Shown here: positions 46,243 through 55,369 of the stretch, piece after piece | Layout of the letters: the number at the start of each line of letters is the position of its first letter | How positions within the stretch are numbered: position 1 is the first letter of the stretch | NCBI RefSeq assembly: GCF_900103175.1 | Contig: NZ_FNLF01000002.1 | Span: forward strand, 1,936,136 to 2,000,135 | Length of the DNA stretch: 64,000 nucleotides | Direction of reading: 5' to 3' | DNA from: Tsukamurella pulmonis | GTDB lineage: Bacteria; Actinomycetota; Actinomycetes; Mycobacteriales; Mycobacteriaceae | Translations under genes and position numbers: made by a program | Notes under the pieces: model-generated | Told to the model about the DNA's origin: nothing | What the model saw: only the letters and a program-made list of their open reading frames with translations | The model's database searches: none

Positions 46243-46533
46243 ATGTTCCTCGGTGCTCTGGAAATCGATCTGCTGCTGGGCGACGTCCACTCGCTCAAGC
46301 AGAAGCGATCGCTCATCAAACCCGTTCTCGCCGAGCTGCGGAGGTTCTCCGTCAGCGCGGCGGAGGTCGGCGGTCAGGATCTGCACCGCCGCGCGGTGCT
46401 CGGGGTCGGCGTCGTCGGCCCGGATCATGCGCACGTCGTCGAGGTGCTCGACCGGTGCGAGCGCACGGCCGCCGCGCATCCCGAGTTCGAGGTGCTGTCG
46501 GTGCGCCGGAGGCTTTTCGGCCCCGAGGATTGA
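46243..46533 (+). CDS. ylxP: YlxP/DUF503 family protein
   Basis: A 96-residue ferredoxin-fold-like small protein. It shows the DUF503 pattern MFLGALEIDLLLGDVHSLKQ with KQKRSLIKPVLAELR, and a late VEVLDRCER helix. In Bacillus the homologue YlxP lies between infB and rbfA, exactly as here. It starts with ATG at 46243; no convincing ribosome site is seen. Function unknown, presumed linked to translation or ribosome assembly. Confidence 0.87.
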   Translation: MFLGALEIDLLLGDVHSLKQKRSLIKPVLAELRRFSVSAAEVGGQDLHRRAVLGVGVVGPDHAHVVEVLDRCERTAAAHPEFEVLSVRRRLFGPED

Positions 46534-46647
46534 GCGTCCCCGACGCAGGTTCCGGCACGACCGCACCGTGCCGGGATATGCTCGCTGTTCCATCGGATGA
46601 CACACGACTCCGATGAAGTTCGTTCGACGTGTAAGGGAGAATTGGCC

Positions 46648-47115
46648 ATGGCTGACCCGGCACGGGCCGCTCGGCTCGCCAAGCGGATCGGGACCATTGT
46701 CGCGACCGCGATCGAGCACGACATCAAGGACCCGCGGCTCGACTACGTCACCGTCACCGATACCCGCGTGACGAACGACCTGCACGACGCGACCGTCTTC
46801 TACACCGTCATGGGACCGACGCTCGACGTCGAGCCGGACTACGAAGCGGCCGCGGCCGGCCTGGAGAAGGCCCGCGGCCAGCTCCGCAGCAAGGTCGGCG
46901 CGGGCACCGGCGTGCGGTTCACGCCCACCCTGCGCTTCGAGCTCGACGGGGTGCCCGCGGCCGTCGCGAACATGGAGGCGCTGCTCGCCAAGGCGCGGGA
47001 GCAGGACGAGCGGGTGGCCGCCGTCGCCGCCACCGCGCAGCCCGCCGGCGAGGCGGACCCGTACAAGCACGACGACGAGGACCCGGACGACGAGCCGGGC
47101 GAGGACGTGCGGTGA
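46648..47115 (+). CDS. rbfA: Ribosome-binding factor A
   Basis: KH-fold 30S maturation and cold-adaptation factor, 155 residues. The N-terminal [39 protein letters not shown] and [11 protein letters not shown] are family blocks. The last 35 residues are an acidic disordered tail. ATG at 46648 has an AAGGGAGA ribosome site; an upstream in-frame ATG at 46597 lacks one. It overlaps nrnA by four bases (GTGA). Confidence 0.94.
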   Translation: MADPARAARLAKRIGTIVATAIEHDIKDPRLDYVTVTDTRVTNDLHDATVFYTVMGPTLDVEPDYEAAAAGLEKARGQLRSKVGAGTGVRFTPTLRFELDGVPAAVANMEALLAKAREQDERVAAVAATAQPAGEADPYKHDDEDPDDEPGEDVR

Positions 47116-48053
47116 CCGACGCCGCTGCCGTCGCCGCGGCCCTCGACGGCGCCCGCAGGGTGGCCGTGTACTGCCACGTGCGACCGGATGCGGACACCCT
47201 GGGCTCCGGCCTGGGACTCGCGCGGGTGCTGCGCGCCCGGGGTGCCGAGGTGAGCGTGAGCCACCCGGGGCCCGATCTCCCCTCCGGCATCGGCCGGCTC
47301 CCCGGCGTGGACGGATTCTCCGCCCCGTTCGCCGATGCGGAGGTCGCGGTCGCCGTCGACTGCGCGAGCGCGGAGCGGCTCGCCGGGCTCGAGGAGTCCT
47401 TCCACGCGCATCCCGTGCGCGTGGTCATCGACCACCACGCCACCAACCCGGGCTTCGGCACCATCGACCTGATCGACCCGGGAGCGAACTGCACCACCGA
47501 GCTGGTGCTGGCCGTCATCGACGCGCTCGGTGCCGAGCTCGACGCCGGAACGGCGGACTGCCTCTACGCAGGACTGGTCACCGACACCGGATCGTTCCGT
47601 TGGTCGTCCCCCGCGGGACACACGATGGCCGGCCGGCTGCTCGCCGCGGGCGCCCAGGGCCGTGAGCTCTCGCGCGACCTGCTCGACAGCCATCCGCGCG
47701 CCTGGTTCTCGATGGTCGCCGCCGTGCTCGGTTCGGCGACCGCGGTGCCCGAGGCCTTCGGCGGTCGCGGCGCGGTCTACGCCGTGTGCCGTGCCGCCGA
47801 TCGCGGGCCCCTGGGCTGGGACGCGGCGGAGTCGCTCATCGACCTGTTGCGCACCGCGGAGGACTGCGAGGTCGCCGCGCTGTTCAAGGAGGCCGACAAC
47901 GGGGACTGGTCCGCCTCGCTGCGGGCCCGCACCGATCTCGACGTCGCGGCGTTCGCGCGCGCCTTCGGTGGCGGCGGCCACAAGCTGGCCGCGGGCTACT
48001 CGGCGCGCGGCACCGGCGAGGACGTGGTCTCCGCCTTCCTCGCCCGCACCTGA
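47112..48053 (+). CDS. nrnA: DHH/DHHA1 phosphoesterase (NrnA-like oligoribonuclease/pAp phosphatase)
   Basis: Degrades short oligonucleotides and 3'-phosphoadenosine 5'-phosphate in relatives such as the M. tuberculosis protein Rv2837c, which also acts on cyclic dinucleotides. It has 313 residues. Metal motifs are [20 protein letters not shown] and VIDHHATN; the DHHA1 end has [11 protein letters not shown]. It starts with GTG at 47112 overlapping the rbfA stop. It is part of the infB-rbfA operon. Confidence 0.92.
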   Translation: MTDAAAVAAALDGARRVAVYCHVRPDADTLGSGLGLARVLRARGAEVSVSHPGPDLPSGIGRLPGVDGFSAPFADAEVAVAVDCASAERLAGLEESFHAHPVRVVIDHHATNPGFGTIDLIDPGANCTTELVLAVIDALGAELDAGTADCLYAGLVTDTGSFRWSSPAGHTMAGRLLAAGAQGRELSRDLLDSHPRAWFSMVAAVLGSATAVPEAFGGRGAVYAVCRAADRGPLGWDAAESLIDLLRTAEDCEVAALFKEADNGDWSASLRARTDLDVAAFARAFGGGGHKLAAGYSARGTGEDVVSAFLART

Positions 48054-48082
48054 CCGCCCCGCCCGATTCCGACGTGACCCGT

Positions 48083-49438
48083 ATGACCGAGACCGACGCC
48101 GTGCCCAGTGGGCTCGGTCGGCGCATCCTCGGGCAGGCACTGCCCGCTCTCGGCGTACTCGCCGCCGAGCCGTTGTACCTGTTGTGGGACACCGCGATCA
48201 TCGGCCGGCTCGGCGCGCTCCCGCTCGCCGGGCTCGCCGTCGGCGCGCTGATCCTCGCCACCGTCTCCACCCAGTTGACGTTCCTCTCGTACGGCACCAC
48301 GTCGCGCTCCGCGCGCCGCTTCGGCGCCGGCGATCCCGGCGGAGCCGTCGTGGAGGGCGTGCAGGCCACCTGGATCGCGCTGGCCGTCGGTGGCGCCCTG
48401 CTGGCTCTCGTGCAGGGCCTCGCCGGTCCGATCACGCGGGCGATCGCGGGCCGCGCGGAGATCGCCGGGGCCGCGGAGTCCTGGCTGCGCGTGGCGGCCT
48501 TCGGGATCCCGCTGATCCTGATCACGATGGCCGGGAACGGGTGGCTTCGCGGCGTGCAGCGGCCCCGCGCTCCACTGGTCTTCGTGCTGGTCGGCCTCGG
48601 GCTCTCGACGGTGCTCTGCCCGGTCCTCGTCTTCGGGTGGGCGGGCGCACCGGAGCTGGGGCTGGTCGGCTCGGCGTGGGCGAACCTCGCCGGGCAGATC
48701 GTCAGCGGGTCGCTCTTCCTCGGCGCGGTCGTGCGCGCGGCGGGCGGCGGCGCGGCCGGGCCCGTCGCCGCACTGCGCCCGCAGCCCGCTCTGATCCGGG
48801 CGCAACTGGTGCTGGGGCGCGACCTGATCGTGCGCAGCCTGTCCTTCCAGGTGTGCTTCGTCTCGGCCGGTGCGGTCGCGGCCCGGGCGGGCGCGCAGTA
48901 CGTGGGCGCGCATCAGATCGCGATGCAGCTGTGGAACTTCGTCTCGCTGGTCCTGGACTCGCTGGCGATCGCCGCACAGACCCTGGTGGGTGCGGCCCTC
49001 GGGAGTGGGAAGGTGGCCGCCGCACGCTCACTGGGGCACCGGGTCACCGCCTGGTCGACTCTTGTCGCGGTGCTGATCGCCACGGCCCTGGCGGCGGCGT
49101 CGGGCGTGCTGCCGCACCTGTTCACCTCGGACCCCGCGGTGCTGGACGCGCTGCGGGTCCCGTGGTGGTTCCTGGTGGCGATGATCCCGATCGCGGGCGT
49201 GGTCTTCGCGCTCGACGGTGTGCTGCTGGGCGCCTCCGACGCCGCGTACCTGCGCTCGGCGACGCTGGCCGCGGCGCTGGTCGGTTTCCTGCCGCTGATC
49301 TGGCTGTCCTACGCCTTCGGGTGGGGCCTGGCGGGGATCTGGTCGGGCCTGGCGACGTTCATGGTGCTGCGCTGCCTCGCCGTCGTGGTGCGTTTCCTGG
49401 GGCATCGGTGGGAGCGGGTGGGCACCGCACCGGCGTGA
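48083..49438 (+). CDS. MATE-family efflux transporter (DinF-like)
   Basis: Inner-membrane antiporter of 451 residues with about 12 membrane helices and the MatE repeat architecture. It has LYLLWDTAIIGRLGALPLAG at the start of the first half and VAARAGAQYVGAHQIAMQL in the second. It corresponds to dinF (Rv2836c) after nrnA. ATG at 48083 is chosen; a GTG at 48074 is the alternative. It lies 29 bases after nrnA. Substrate and coupling ion (H+ or Na+) cannot be told from sequence. Confidence 0.9.
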   Translation: MTETDAVPSGLGRRILGQALPALGVLAAEPLYLLWDTAIIGRLGALPLAGLAVGALILATVSTQLTFLSYGTTSRSARRFGAGDPGGAVVEGVQATWIALAVGGALLALVQGLAGPITRAIAGRAEIAGAAESWLRVAAFGIPLILITMAGNGWLRGVQRPRAPLVFVLVGLGLSTVLCPVLVFGWAGAPELGLVGSAWANLAGQIVSGSLFLGAVVRAAGGGAAGPVAALRPQPALIRAQLVLGRDLIVRSLSFQVCFVSAGAVAARAGAQYVGAHQIAMQLWNFVSLVLDSLAIAAQTLVGAALGSGKVAAARSLGHRVTAWSTLVAVLIATALAAASGVLPHLFTSDPAVLDALRVPWWFLVAMIPIAGVVFALDGVLLGASDAAYLRSATLAAALVGFLPLIWLSYAFGWGLAGIWSGLATFMVLRCLAVVVRFLGHRWERVGTAPA

Positions 49439-49480
49439 GCGGGCTTGCAATGCGGCCGCGAATGCGATCCTATGTTGCCT

Positions 49481-49912
49481 ATGTCGTTCACTGTGATTAC
49501 GAGCACGAACCCGCTCCGCCGGATCCTCGCCGGTGCCGCCGTCGTCGCGGCGTGCGGTGTGGCGGTCGCCTGCTCCCCGTCGGCCCCGGAATCGGTGCCC
49601 TCGTTCACGGTGAATCCGTCGGCGCCGAGCGCGCCGTCGGGTTCGGCCTCGGCCGGTGCTTCCGCGTCGTCGTCGGCCTCCGCGGCCGCCGCCACCACGA
49701 CGGCGCCGCCGCGGACCGAGGCGCCGCAGCAGCCCTACACCCCGCCGTACACGCCGCCCACCACGACGTACACCGAGCCCGAGACCACGCAGGCGCCGGC
49801 GGCGACGCAGGAGCCGTACCCCACCACGGTCGTGATCCCGCCGGCGATCCAGTTGCCGCCGGGCGCGCCGCGCACCATCACCATCCCGCCGGGGCTGCCC
49901 GTTCCGCGCTGA
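49481..49912 (+). CDS. Pro/Thr-rich lipoprotein
   Basis: A 143-residue exported protein. A signal peptide ends in the lipobox AVAC. The rest is low complexity: a Ser/Ala-rich stretch, then Thr/Pro/Tyr repeats (PYTPPYTPPTTTYTEPETTQ), then PPGAPRTITIPPGLP. No folded domain is evident; a wall-spanning or surface-exposed tether is a reasonable guess. The start is uncertain between ATG at 49481, 49472 and 49445; 49481 gives a normal signal-peptide length. Confidence 0.6.
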   Translation: MSFTVITSTNPLRRILAGAAVVAACGVAVACSPSAPESVPSFTVNPSAPSAPSGSASAGASASSSASAAAATTTAPPRTEAPQQPYTPPYTPPTTTYTEPETTQAPAATQEPYPTTVVIPPAIQLPPGAPRTITIPPGLPVPR

Positions 49913-49925
49913 TCCCCGGGCGAGC

Positions 49926-51517
49926 GTGCTGACCCGCGGCTACCTGCGGATCTCGGACCCGTCCGACGGTCCGGATCAGGTGTGGGTCCCGGGACGGCGG
50001 GGGCTGCGCCCCGTCGCCGACTGCGCGAGCCGGGAGGGCGTCGCCGCCGGAACGGTACTGCCGGTGGTGCTCGACATGGACCGCCCCACCACGGCGGTCC
50101 TGCTCGACACGCGCGACGCGATCGACGGGGTCGACCCCTCACGGCCGTCCGCGGTGGAGTCGCTGTGCCCGGCGCCGACGGTGGCCGCCCTGCTCGAGGC
50201 GGTGAGTGCCGGGGACCGCGGCGTCTTCCCGGCGGAGGAGCCGGGGGAGCGGATGTCGGAGCTGCAGTGGGCGCTCGCGCTGCGCCTGGGGCAGCTGAGC
50301 GTGCACGAGGTCCATCGCATCGCCGAGGTGAGCGTCGCGGCGGGAGTGGACGCGCCGGCGCTACGGGCGCGGCTCGAGGCGATCGGTCCGGTCGCCGCCG
50401 GGCTGTCGTACCGCCCGGCGACCGTCGAGCGCGCGCTCGATCACCTCCCGAACACCATGATCGGTACCGCGCATACGGTCCCCGTCCTCGCCGCCTTCGC
50501 CGCGATCACCCGGATCGAACGACGTGGGCCCCGCGCGGTGCTCCGCAGCCGGTCGCCGGGGGCGGAACCGCGCTGCGGCTCGACGCCTCCGACGACGAGA
50601 CGATCACCGTCGGCGACGTCGTGGCCGTCGTCGCGCGCGAGGGCGTCAGCTACGCCTCCGTGGCGGTCGGGGCCGGGTGCACACTGCATCGGGTCACCGT
50701 GGTGAACGGGCCGGCGCGGGGCTCGCTCACGGTGCGGGTCGTCCCCGCGGTGCCGTCGCACGCCGCCGACCGGGTGCGCGTGCTGTCCGTGGAGCGCTGC
50801 CGCGCACACCTCGCCGGCGATCCCTCCGCGGGGGCGCGGATCGTCGAGAACCGGCCCGCGCGGGGCTACCGCCGTCCGCCGCCCGGGCTGCGGGTCGGGG
50901 CGCCGGCGGCGCCACCGGTCCCGCGACGCACGCGATCGTGGTGGCGCCGCGCGCCGCGCCCGTCCCCGGGGCCGTCGCCCGCAGAGCTGCTGTGGCGCGC
51001 GGCCACCGCGGAACACGATCGGGTCCTGGGCGCGTATCTGCCGTACGAGAGCGACCCCGCGGTGATCCTGGCGTACCCGGCCGTCTCCGACGTCACCGAA
51101 CAGCCGACGGCCGATTTCCACGACGCCCTCGGCCGGGCACAAGCCCTGCGCACGGAGTCGGGTCCGACGGGAACCGAGCACGCGCAGCAATACCACCGCG
51201 CGGTCACCGAGACCGCGCGACGGTGGGCGGTGTGCGAGGACCACGGCCGCCGGACCGGCCACGCACGGCTCACGGCACCCGACGCCGCCGATCTCGATCG
51301 CGCCGTGAGACTGCTCCGGCACGCCGTCGGCGCCGCCACCGAGGCCGAGCGGATCGCCTACCTGGACCGGGCGCGCGATCTGGTGGACGACATCGCGGGC
51401 CGGGCCACGGTACGCCTCGGCCCCGGGGCGCGGCGGCAGCTCGGCGAGTTCGCCGTGGCCGCGCTCCCGGGGCCGGGGTCGGGCGGAGATCAGCGCGAGG
51501 CGCGCGGGGCCCCCTGA
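49926..51517 (+). pseudogene. Unknown protein gene with an apparent -1 frameshift
   Basis: Two coding-quality segments lie in different frames. The first runs from GTG 49926 to about 50555 (protein-like up to AFAAITRIERRG). The second runs from about 50565 to 51517 (LRLDASDDETITVGDVV, then LLWRAATAEHDRVLGAYLPY). The first frame ends in Arg/Ser/Pro-rich nonsense at 50705, and the second has no good start before GTG 50621. Adding one G to the G5 run at 50558-50562 would join them into one protein of about 530 residues. It may be a sequencing error, a true mutation, or ribosomal slippage. I do not recognise the family. The end overlaps fmdA by 28 bases. Confidence 0.55.
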
Positions 51518-52746
51518 CCCGGATCGATCCGCACCGGTCCGTCCTTGCCGGGGGTGACGTCGAAGTCGAAGATCGACGTCGGAATGTACACCGTGGCACA
51601 GGAGTTCGGGATGTCGACCACGCCCGAGAGGCGGCCCTCGATCGGCGCGGCGCCGAGCAGCAGGTACGCCTGCTCCGGGCTGTAGCCGAACTTGGTCAGG
51701 TAGTCGATCGCGTGCAGGCACGCCCGCTGGTAGGCGAGATGGCTGTCCAGGTAGCGCTGTTCGTCGTCGAGCGTGACCGACGTGCCGGAGAAGGCGAGGA
51801 ACTGCTCGTAGCGCGGACCCACGTCGCCGCCGGGCAGGAAGATCGCGTTCTCGCTGACGCCGTAGGTCTCCATGCCGCCCGAGATGATGTCGACGTGCAG
51901 ATCGATGAAACCGCCCATCTCGATCGCGCCGCAGAAGGTGATCTCGCCGTCGCCCTGGCTGAAGTGCAGGTCGCCCACCGACAGGTTCGCCCCGTCCACG
52001 AACACCGGGTAGAACACGCGGGTGCCGCGGGTGAGGTTCTTGATGTCCTGGTTGCCGCCGTTCTCGCGCGGCGGCGCCGTGCGGGCGCCCTCCGCGGCGG
52101 CCGCGGTGAAGGCGTCACCGGTCAGGGAGCCGAGGATGGCGTCGTTCGGCTCGGGCGGCAGCGCCAGCGGCGGAACGCGATCGGGGTCGGTCGCGATCAG
52201 CGCGGCCTCGCGGGCGTTCCACCGGGCGAGCAGGTCCTTCGACGGTGCCGTTCCCATCAGGCCCGGGTGGATGATGCCGGTGAAGCTCACGTGCGGCACG
52301 TGCCGCGACGTGGCGGTGTGGCCCGTGAAGTCCCAGACGGCCTTGTAGGCGTCGGGGAACTGCTCGGTGAGGAAGCCGCCGCCGTTGTCCTTGGCGAAGA
52401 TGCCCGTGTAGCCCCAGCCCTGCCCGGCGAGCGGACCGCTGTCCTCCTGCGGGATCGGGCCCACGTCCACGATGTCCACGATCAGCAGGTCGCCCGGCTT
52501 GGCGCCCTCCACCGCGATCGGCCCGGACAGCGTGTGCACCGTCGTCAGCGGGGCGTTGAGGATGTCCTCGGCGGAGTCGTCGTTGTGAATGGCACCGTCG
52601 AACCACTCGCGGCAGTGCACCCGGAACGTGTCGCCGGGCTTGACGGTGACGGCCGGCGGAATGGCGTAGTGCCACCGGTTGTGGCCGATCTTCTCCTGAT
52701 CGGTGAACTTCTTACTGGAGTCGAGCGGAAAGACGACTTCGGGCAT
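51490..52746 (-). CDS. fmdA: Formamidase (FmdA/AmdA family)
   Basis: Zinc-dependent amidohydrolase-like enzyme that releases ammonia from formamide or short amides. It has 418 residues, the normal length. KPGDTFRVHCREWFDGAIHN near residue 36, GQGWGYTGIFA and HVSFTGIIHPGLMGTAPS are family signatures. It starts with ATG at 52746 behind GAAAGG. It lies 37 bases downstream of fmdB on the same strand, the usual fmdBA order. With the NCS1 permease nearby it suggests amide/nucleobase nitrogen use. Confidence 0.92.
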   Translation of the reverse strand: MPEVVFPLDSSKKFTDQEKIGHNRWHYAIPPAVTVKPGDTFRVHCREWFDGAIHNDDSAEDILNAPLTTVHTLSGPIAVEGAKPGDLLIVDIVDVGPIPQEDSGPLAGQGWGYTGIFAKDNGGGFLTEQFPDAYKAVWDFTGHTATSRHVPHVSFTGIIHPGLMGTAPSKDLLARWNAREAALIATDPDRVPPLALPPEPNDAILGSLTGDAFTAAAAEGARTAPPRENGGNQDIKNLTRGTRVFYPVFVDGANLSVGDLHFSQGDGEITFCGAIEMGGFIDLHVDIISGGMETYGVSENAIFLPGGDVGPRYEQFLAFSGTSVTLDDEQRYLDSHLAYQRACLHAIDYLTKFGYSPEQAYLLLGAAPIEGRLSGVVDIPNSCATVYIPTSIFDFDVTPGKDGPVRIDPGQGAPRASR

Positions 52747-52783
52747 GGAGCGGGCCTTTCTTCAGTGGACGGTCTTCGGTGGT

Positions 52784-53062
52784 CTAGGGGCGGGGCAGGC
52801 GCGCGTGCCGGGGGTCCGACGGTGCGCCGCCGCCCCCGCTCCGGCCGGGCGGTCCCGAGACGACGGCGGGCCGCTCCGCGGTGGCCTTGGTGGCGTCGAG
52901 CAGACGCATCGCGCCGGTCGCGCCGGTGCCCAGCCGGGGAGCGGAGATGCCGCGACGCGCCGGGGCGCCGCACCGGCACGGCGTCGTCGCGGGGACCTCG
53001 CGCATGCTGAACACCGCGTCGAAGGGTCCGCAACCGCTGCAGCGGAATTCATAGGTAGGCAT
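52784..53062 (-). CDS. fmdB: FmdB-type zinc-ribbon regulatory protein
   Basis: A 92-residue protein. An N-terminal zinc ribbon has MPTYEFRCSGCG and, later, CRCGAPARRG, giving the paired cysteines of the FmdB/CxxC family. A Gly/Pro/Arg-rich disordered tail covers about 60-92. FmdB was described as a positive regulator of formamidase in Methylophilus. It starts with ATG at 53062, with TACGGT ending 6 nt before it. It is the first gene of the fmdB-fmdA operon. Confidence 0.88.
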   Translation of the reverse strand: MPTYEFRCSGCGPFDAVFSMREVPATTPCRCGAPARRGISAPRLGTGATGAMRLLDATKATAERPAVVSGPPGRSGGGGAPSDPRHARLPRP

Positions 53063-53068
53063 GAGTGG

Positions 53069-53074
53069 ACCGTA
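53069..53074 (-). promoter_or_regulatory. Putative leaderless -10 (TACGGT) for fmdBA
   Basis: On the minus strand TACGGT ends 6 nt before the ATG at 53062. An AAAGGA lies too far upstream to serve as ribosome site. Confidence 0.4.
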
Positions 53075-53130
53075 TTCCTTTCGTCCGGTTCCCGAGGGGG
53101 AACTACCGAATCGGTACCGCTTGCGGTGAG

Positions 53131-53136
53131 TACCGT
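53131..53136 (+). promoter_or_regulatory. Putative leaderless -10 (TACCGT) for the HNH gene
   Basis: TACCGT ends 6 nt before the GTG at 53143. It supports this start over in-frame codons further upstream. Confidence 0.45.
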
Positions 53137-53142
53137 GGGCGC

Positions 53143-53547
53143 GTGCCCCCGAAGTCGACGCCGCCCGCGCGGACCCGCAAGGCCAGGATCGCCCGCCGCC
53201 GCGCCCGGCGCGTGGCCGCCGCCGACAACGATCTGACCGGCGCGCAGTGGGAGGAGTTGCTGCGGCTGTGGGGCGCGTGCGCGTACTGCGGGGGAGAGGG
53301 CCCCTTCCAGAAGGACTGCGTCCTTCCGATCTCCCGCGGCGGCCGCTACACCCGGGACAATGTGGTACCCGCGTGCCGTTCGTGCAATGCGAGCAAGTGC
53401 AACGCGGAGGTCACCGGGTGGATGCGCCGCAAGAAGCTCGACGAGAAGGCGTTCCTGCAGGGGCACGCCGAGATCCTGATGCATCTGCGCCTGCGCGACG
53501 ACGACGGCGCACCGACCGGGGAGGTCGGCGCACCGTCGGCGTCCTGA
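53143..53547 (+). CDS. HNH endonuclease family protein
   Basis: A 134-residue basic protein with an HNH domain: CAYCGG (zinc-knuckle first pair), then DCVLPISRGGRYTRDNVVPA and CRSCNASKC (second pair). The usual DH of the first HNH position is DC here, so catalysis is not assured. The N-terminal 30 residues are very Arg-rich, fit for nucleic-acid binding. It stands alone on the plus strand between fmdB and the NCS1 permease. No intron, intein or methylase partner is visible. Confidence 0.82.
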   Translation: MPPKSTPPARTRKARIARRRARRVAAADNDLTGAQWEELLRLWGACAYCGGEGPFQKDCVLPISRGGRYTRDNVVPACRSCNASKCNAEVTGWMRRKKLDEKAFLQGHAEILMHLRLRDDDGAPTGEVGAPSAS

Positions 53548-53553
53548 CGATCC

Positions 53554-55275
53554 CTACCGCACCGGCGGATCGGCGGGCAGGATGTGCTCGCCCGACTTGT
53601 CGGTCGAGAGGGCCAGGGAACTGATGTACTGCTTCGCGCCGTCGGGGCCGGGCACCGCGGAGGCCAGCATGTCCGGGCGCTCGAACTCGATGCCGGTCAC
53701 GCAGCACAGCAGCTTCTCGCCCGACGGGTTGCCGTCCTCGTCGAACATCGGCAGGTCGATGCCGTCGTCGCCGCGGCGCAGGTAGTACTTGCCGCGGGTG
53801 GCCACGGCCAGTACCGGCGGCAGTACGAGGGCGAGGACCAGCGCGACGAGCGGCGAGTACGGCTGCAGGCCCGAGCCGAGCAGTCCGAAGAACGCGGCGA
53901 TGGACAGACCACCGGCGACGATCAAGGTGACGACGCCGACCGGATTGACGTTGTAGAGCATGCCGCGGCGGAACTCAGGATCCTTGGGCGAGATCTTCAG
54001 CAGGTACTTGTTGATGGCGATGTCGCTGGCGACGGCCACGATCCAGGCGATGCCCAGGTTGGCGTAGAAGCCGAGGATCGAGTTGAGGAAGCTGAACATG
54101 TCGGCCTCCATGAGCACCAGGGCGATCGCGACGTTGAGCACCACGAAGACCAGGCGTCCGGGGTAGGTGCTCGTGACGCGGGTGAAGGCGTTCGTCCAGG
54201 CGAGCGAGCCGGAGTAGGCGTTGGTGACGTTGATCTTGATCTGGCTGATCACCACGAGGATCACGGCGAGCGTGATGGCGAGCCAGCCCGGGAGGAAGTC
54301 GGAGTAGATCTCCACGAACTGGTGCACGGGCTCATTGGCGATGCCGGCGTTGTCCGCGGTCTGCGCGATCAGGTACACCGCCAGGAACAGCCCGACGACC
54401 TGCTTGATGGCGCCGAAGACGACCCAGCCCGGTCCGGCGGTGAGCATCGCGGTCCACCAGGCGCGCCGATTCTCGGCGGTCTTGGGCGGCATGAATCGCA
54501 GGTAGTCGATCTGCTCGGCGATCTGGGCGATGAGCGAGAGGCATACGCCGGCGGCCAGCATGGTGCCGGCGAGACTGACGCCGTGCCCGGCGGACGTCGC
54601 GGAGAGCACGTTCCCGGCGTCGTCGCGCACGATGTCGGTGCCCGAGTACGCGAAGAAGTCGCCGATCGCGGACGGGTGGCTGATGAGCAGGTATGCGAAC
54701 GGCAGCACCATCATGATCAACCAGATCGGCGTGGTCCACACCTGCAGCTTCGCGAGGGTGTTCATGCCGTAGATGACCAGCGGGATCACCATCACCGAGC
54801 TGACGAAGTAGCCGACGGGCAGCGGGATGCCGAGGCCGAGCTTGAGCCCCTGCGCCATGATCGCGCCCTCGAGGGCGAAGAAGATGAACGTGAACGACGC
54901 GAAGATCACGTTGGTGAGCACCGACCCGTAGTAGCCGAAGCCGCTGCCGCGGGTGATCAGGTCGAGGTCGATGTTGTACCGGGCGGCGTAGTAGGCGAGG
55001 GGCAGTCCCGTGGCCATGATGACCAGGGCGAAGAAGCCGATGCCGAGCAGCGCGTTGCCGGTGCCGCCGGCGATGCCGATGTTCGCGCCGATCGCGAAGT
55101 CGGCGAGGTAGGCGATGCCGCCGAGCGCGGAGGTCGCCACGACGGCGGGCCCCCACTTGCGGTAACTGCGCGGCGCGAACCGCAGGGTGTAGTCCTCGAG
55201 CGTCTCGCGGGAGGCGGCGTCGCGGCGGGCGGCGGACGGGGCGCCGTCGGCCTGCGCGGGTTGCAGTGCGGTCAC
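53554..55275 (-). CDS. NCS1-family nucleobase/cytosine permease
   Basis: Inner-membrane cation symporter of 573 residues with about 12 helices. ALGGIAYLADFAIGANIGIA and GFGYYGSVLTNVIFASFTFI mark the nucleobase:cation symporter-1 family (purine-cytosine permease branch). Substrates in the family include cytosine, purines, allantoin and hydantoins. The C-terminal 70 residues are cytoplasmic. GTG at 55275 has GGAAGGA upstream. Its neighbour formamidase suggests uptake of a nitrogen source whose breakdown gives formamide; this is inference. Confidence 0.85.
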   Translation of the reverse strand: MTALQPAQADGAPSAARRDAASRETLEDYTLRFAPRSYRKWGPAVVATSALGGIAYLADFAIGANIGIAGGTGNALLGIGFFALVIMATGLPLAYYAARYNIDLDLITRGSGFGYYGSVLTNVIFASFTFIFFALEGAIMAQGLKLGLGIPLPVGYFVSSVMVIPLVIYGMNTLAKLQVWTTPIWLIMMVLPFAYLLISHPSAIGDFFAYSGTDIVRDDAGNVLSATSAGHGVSLAGTMLAAGVCLSLIAQIAEQIDYLRFMPPKTAENRRAWWTAMLTAGPGWVVFGAIKQVVGLFLAVYLIAQTADNAGIANEPVHQFVEIYSDFLPGWLAITLAVILVVISQIKINVTNAYSGSLAWTNAFTRVTSTYPGRLVFVVLNVAIALVLMEADMFSFLNSILGFYANLGIAWIVAVASDIAINKYLLKISPKDPEFRRGMLYNVNPVGVVTLIVAGGLSIAAFFGLLGSGLQPYSPLVALVLALVLPPVLAVATRGKYYLRRGDDGIDLPMFDEDGNPSGEKLLCCVTGIEFERPDMLASAVPGPDGAKQYISSLALSTDKSGEHILPADPPVR

Positions 55276-55369
55276 GAAGGATTCCTTCCGGTCCCGGCCG
55301 TGCGGCGGGACTGCAGGGAATCGTGCTGGCGGCGGGTTCAGAGCCGATGACCCCGCCGTAACGGTCGGG

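Noticed and set aside
53143-53547. HNH gene as part of a homing intron, intein or restriction system
   Set aside because: It is a free-standing gene; neighbours are intact and no methylase, intron boundary or duplicated target is seen.
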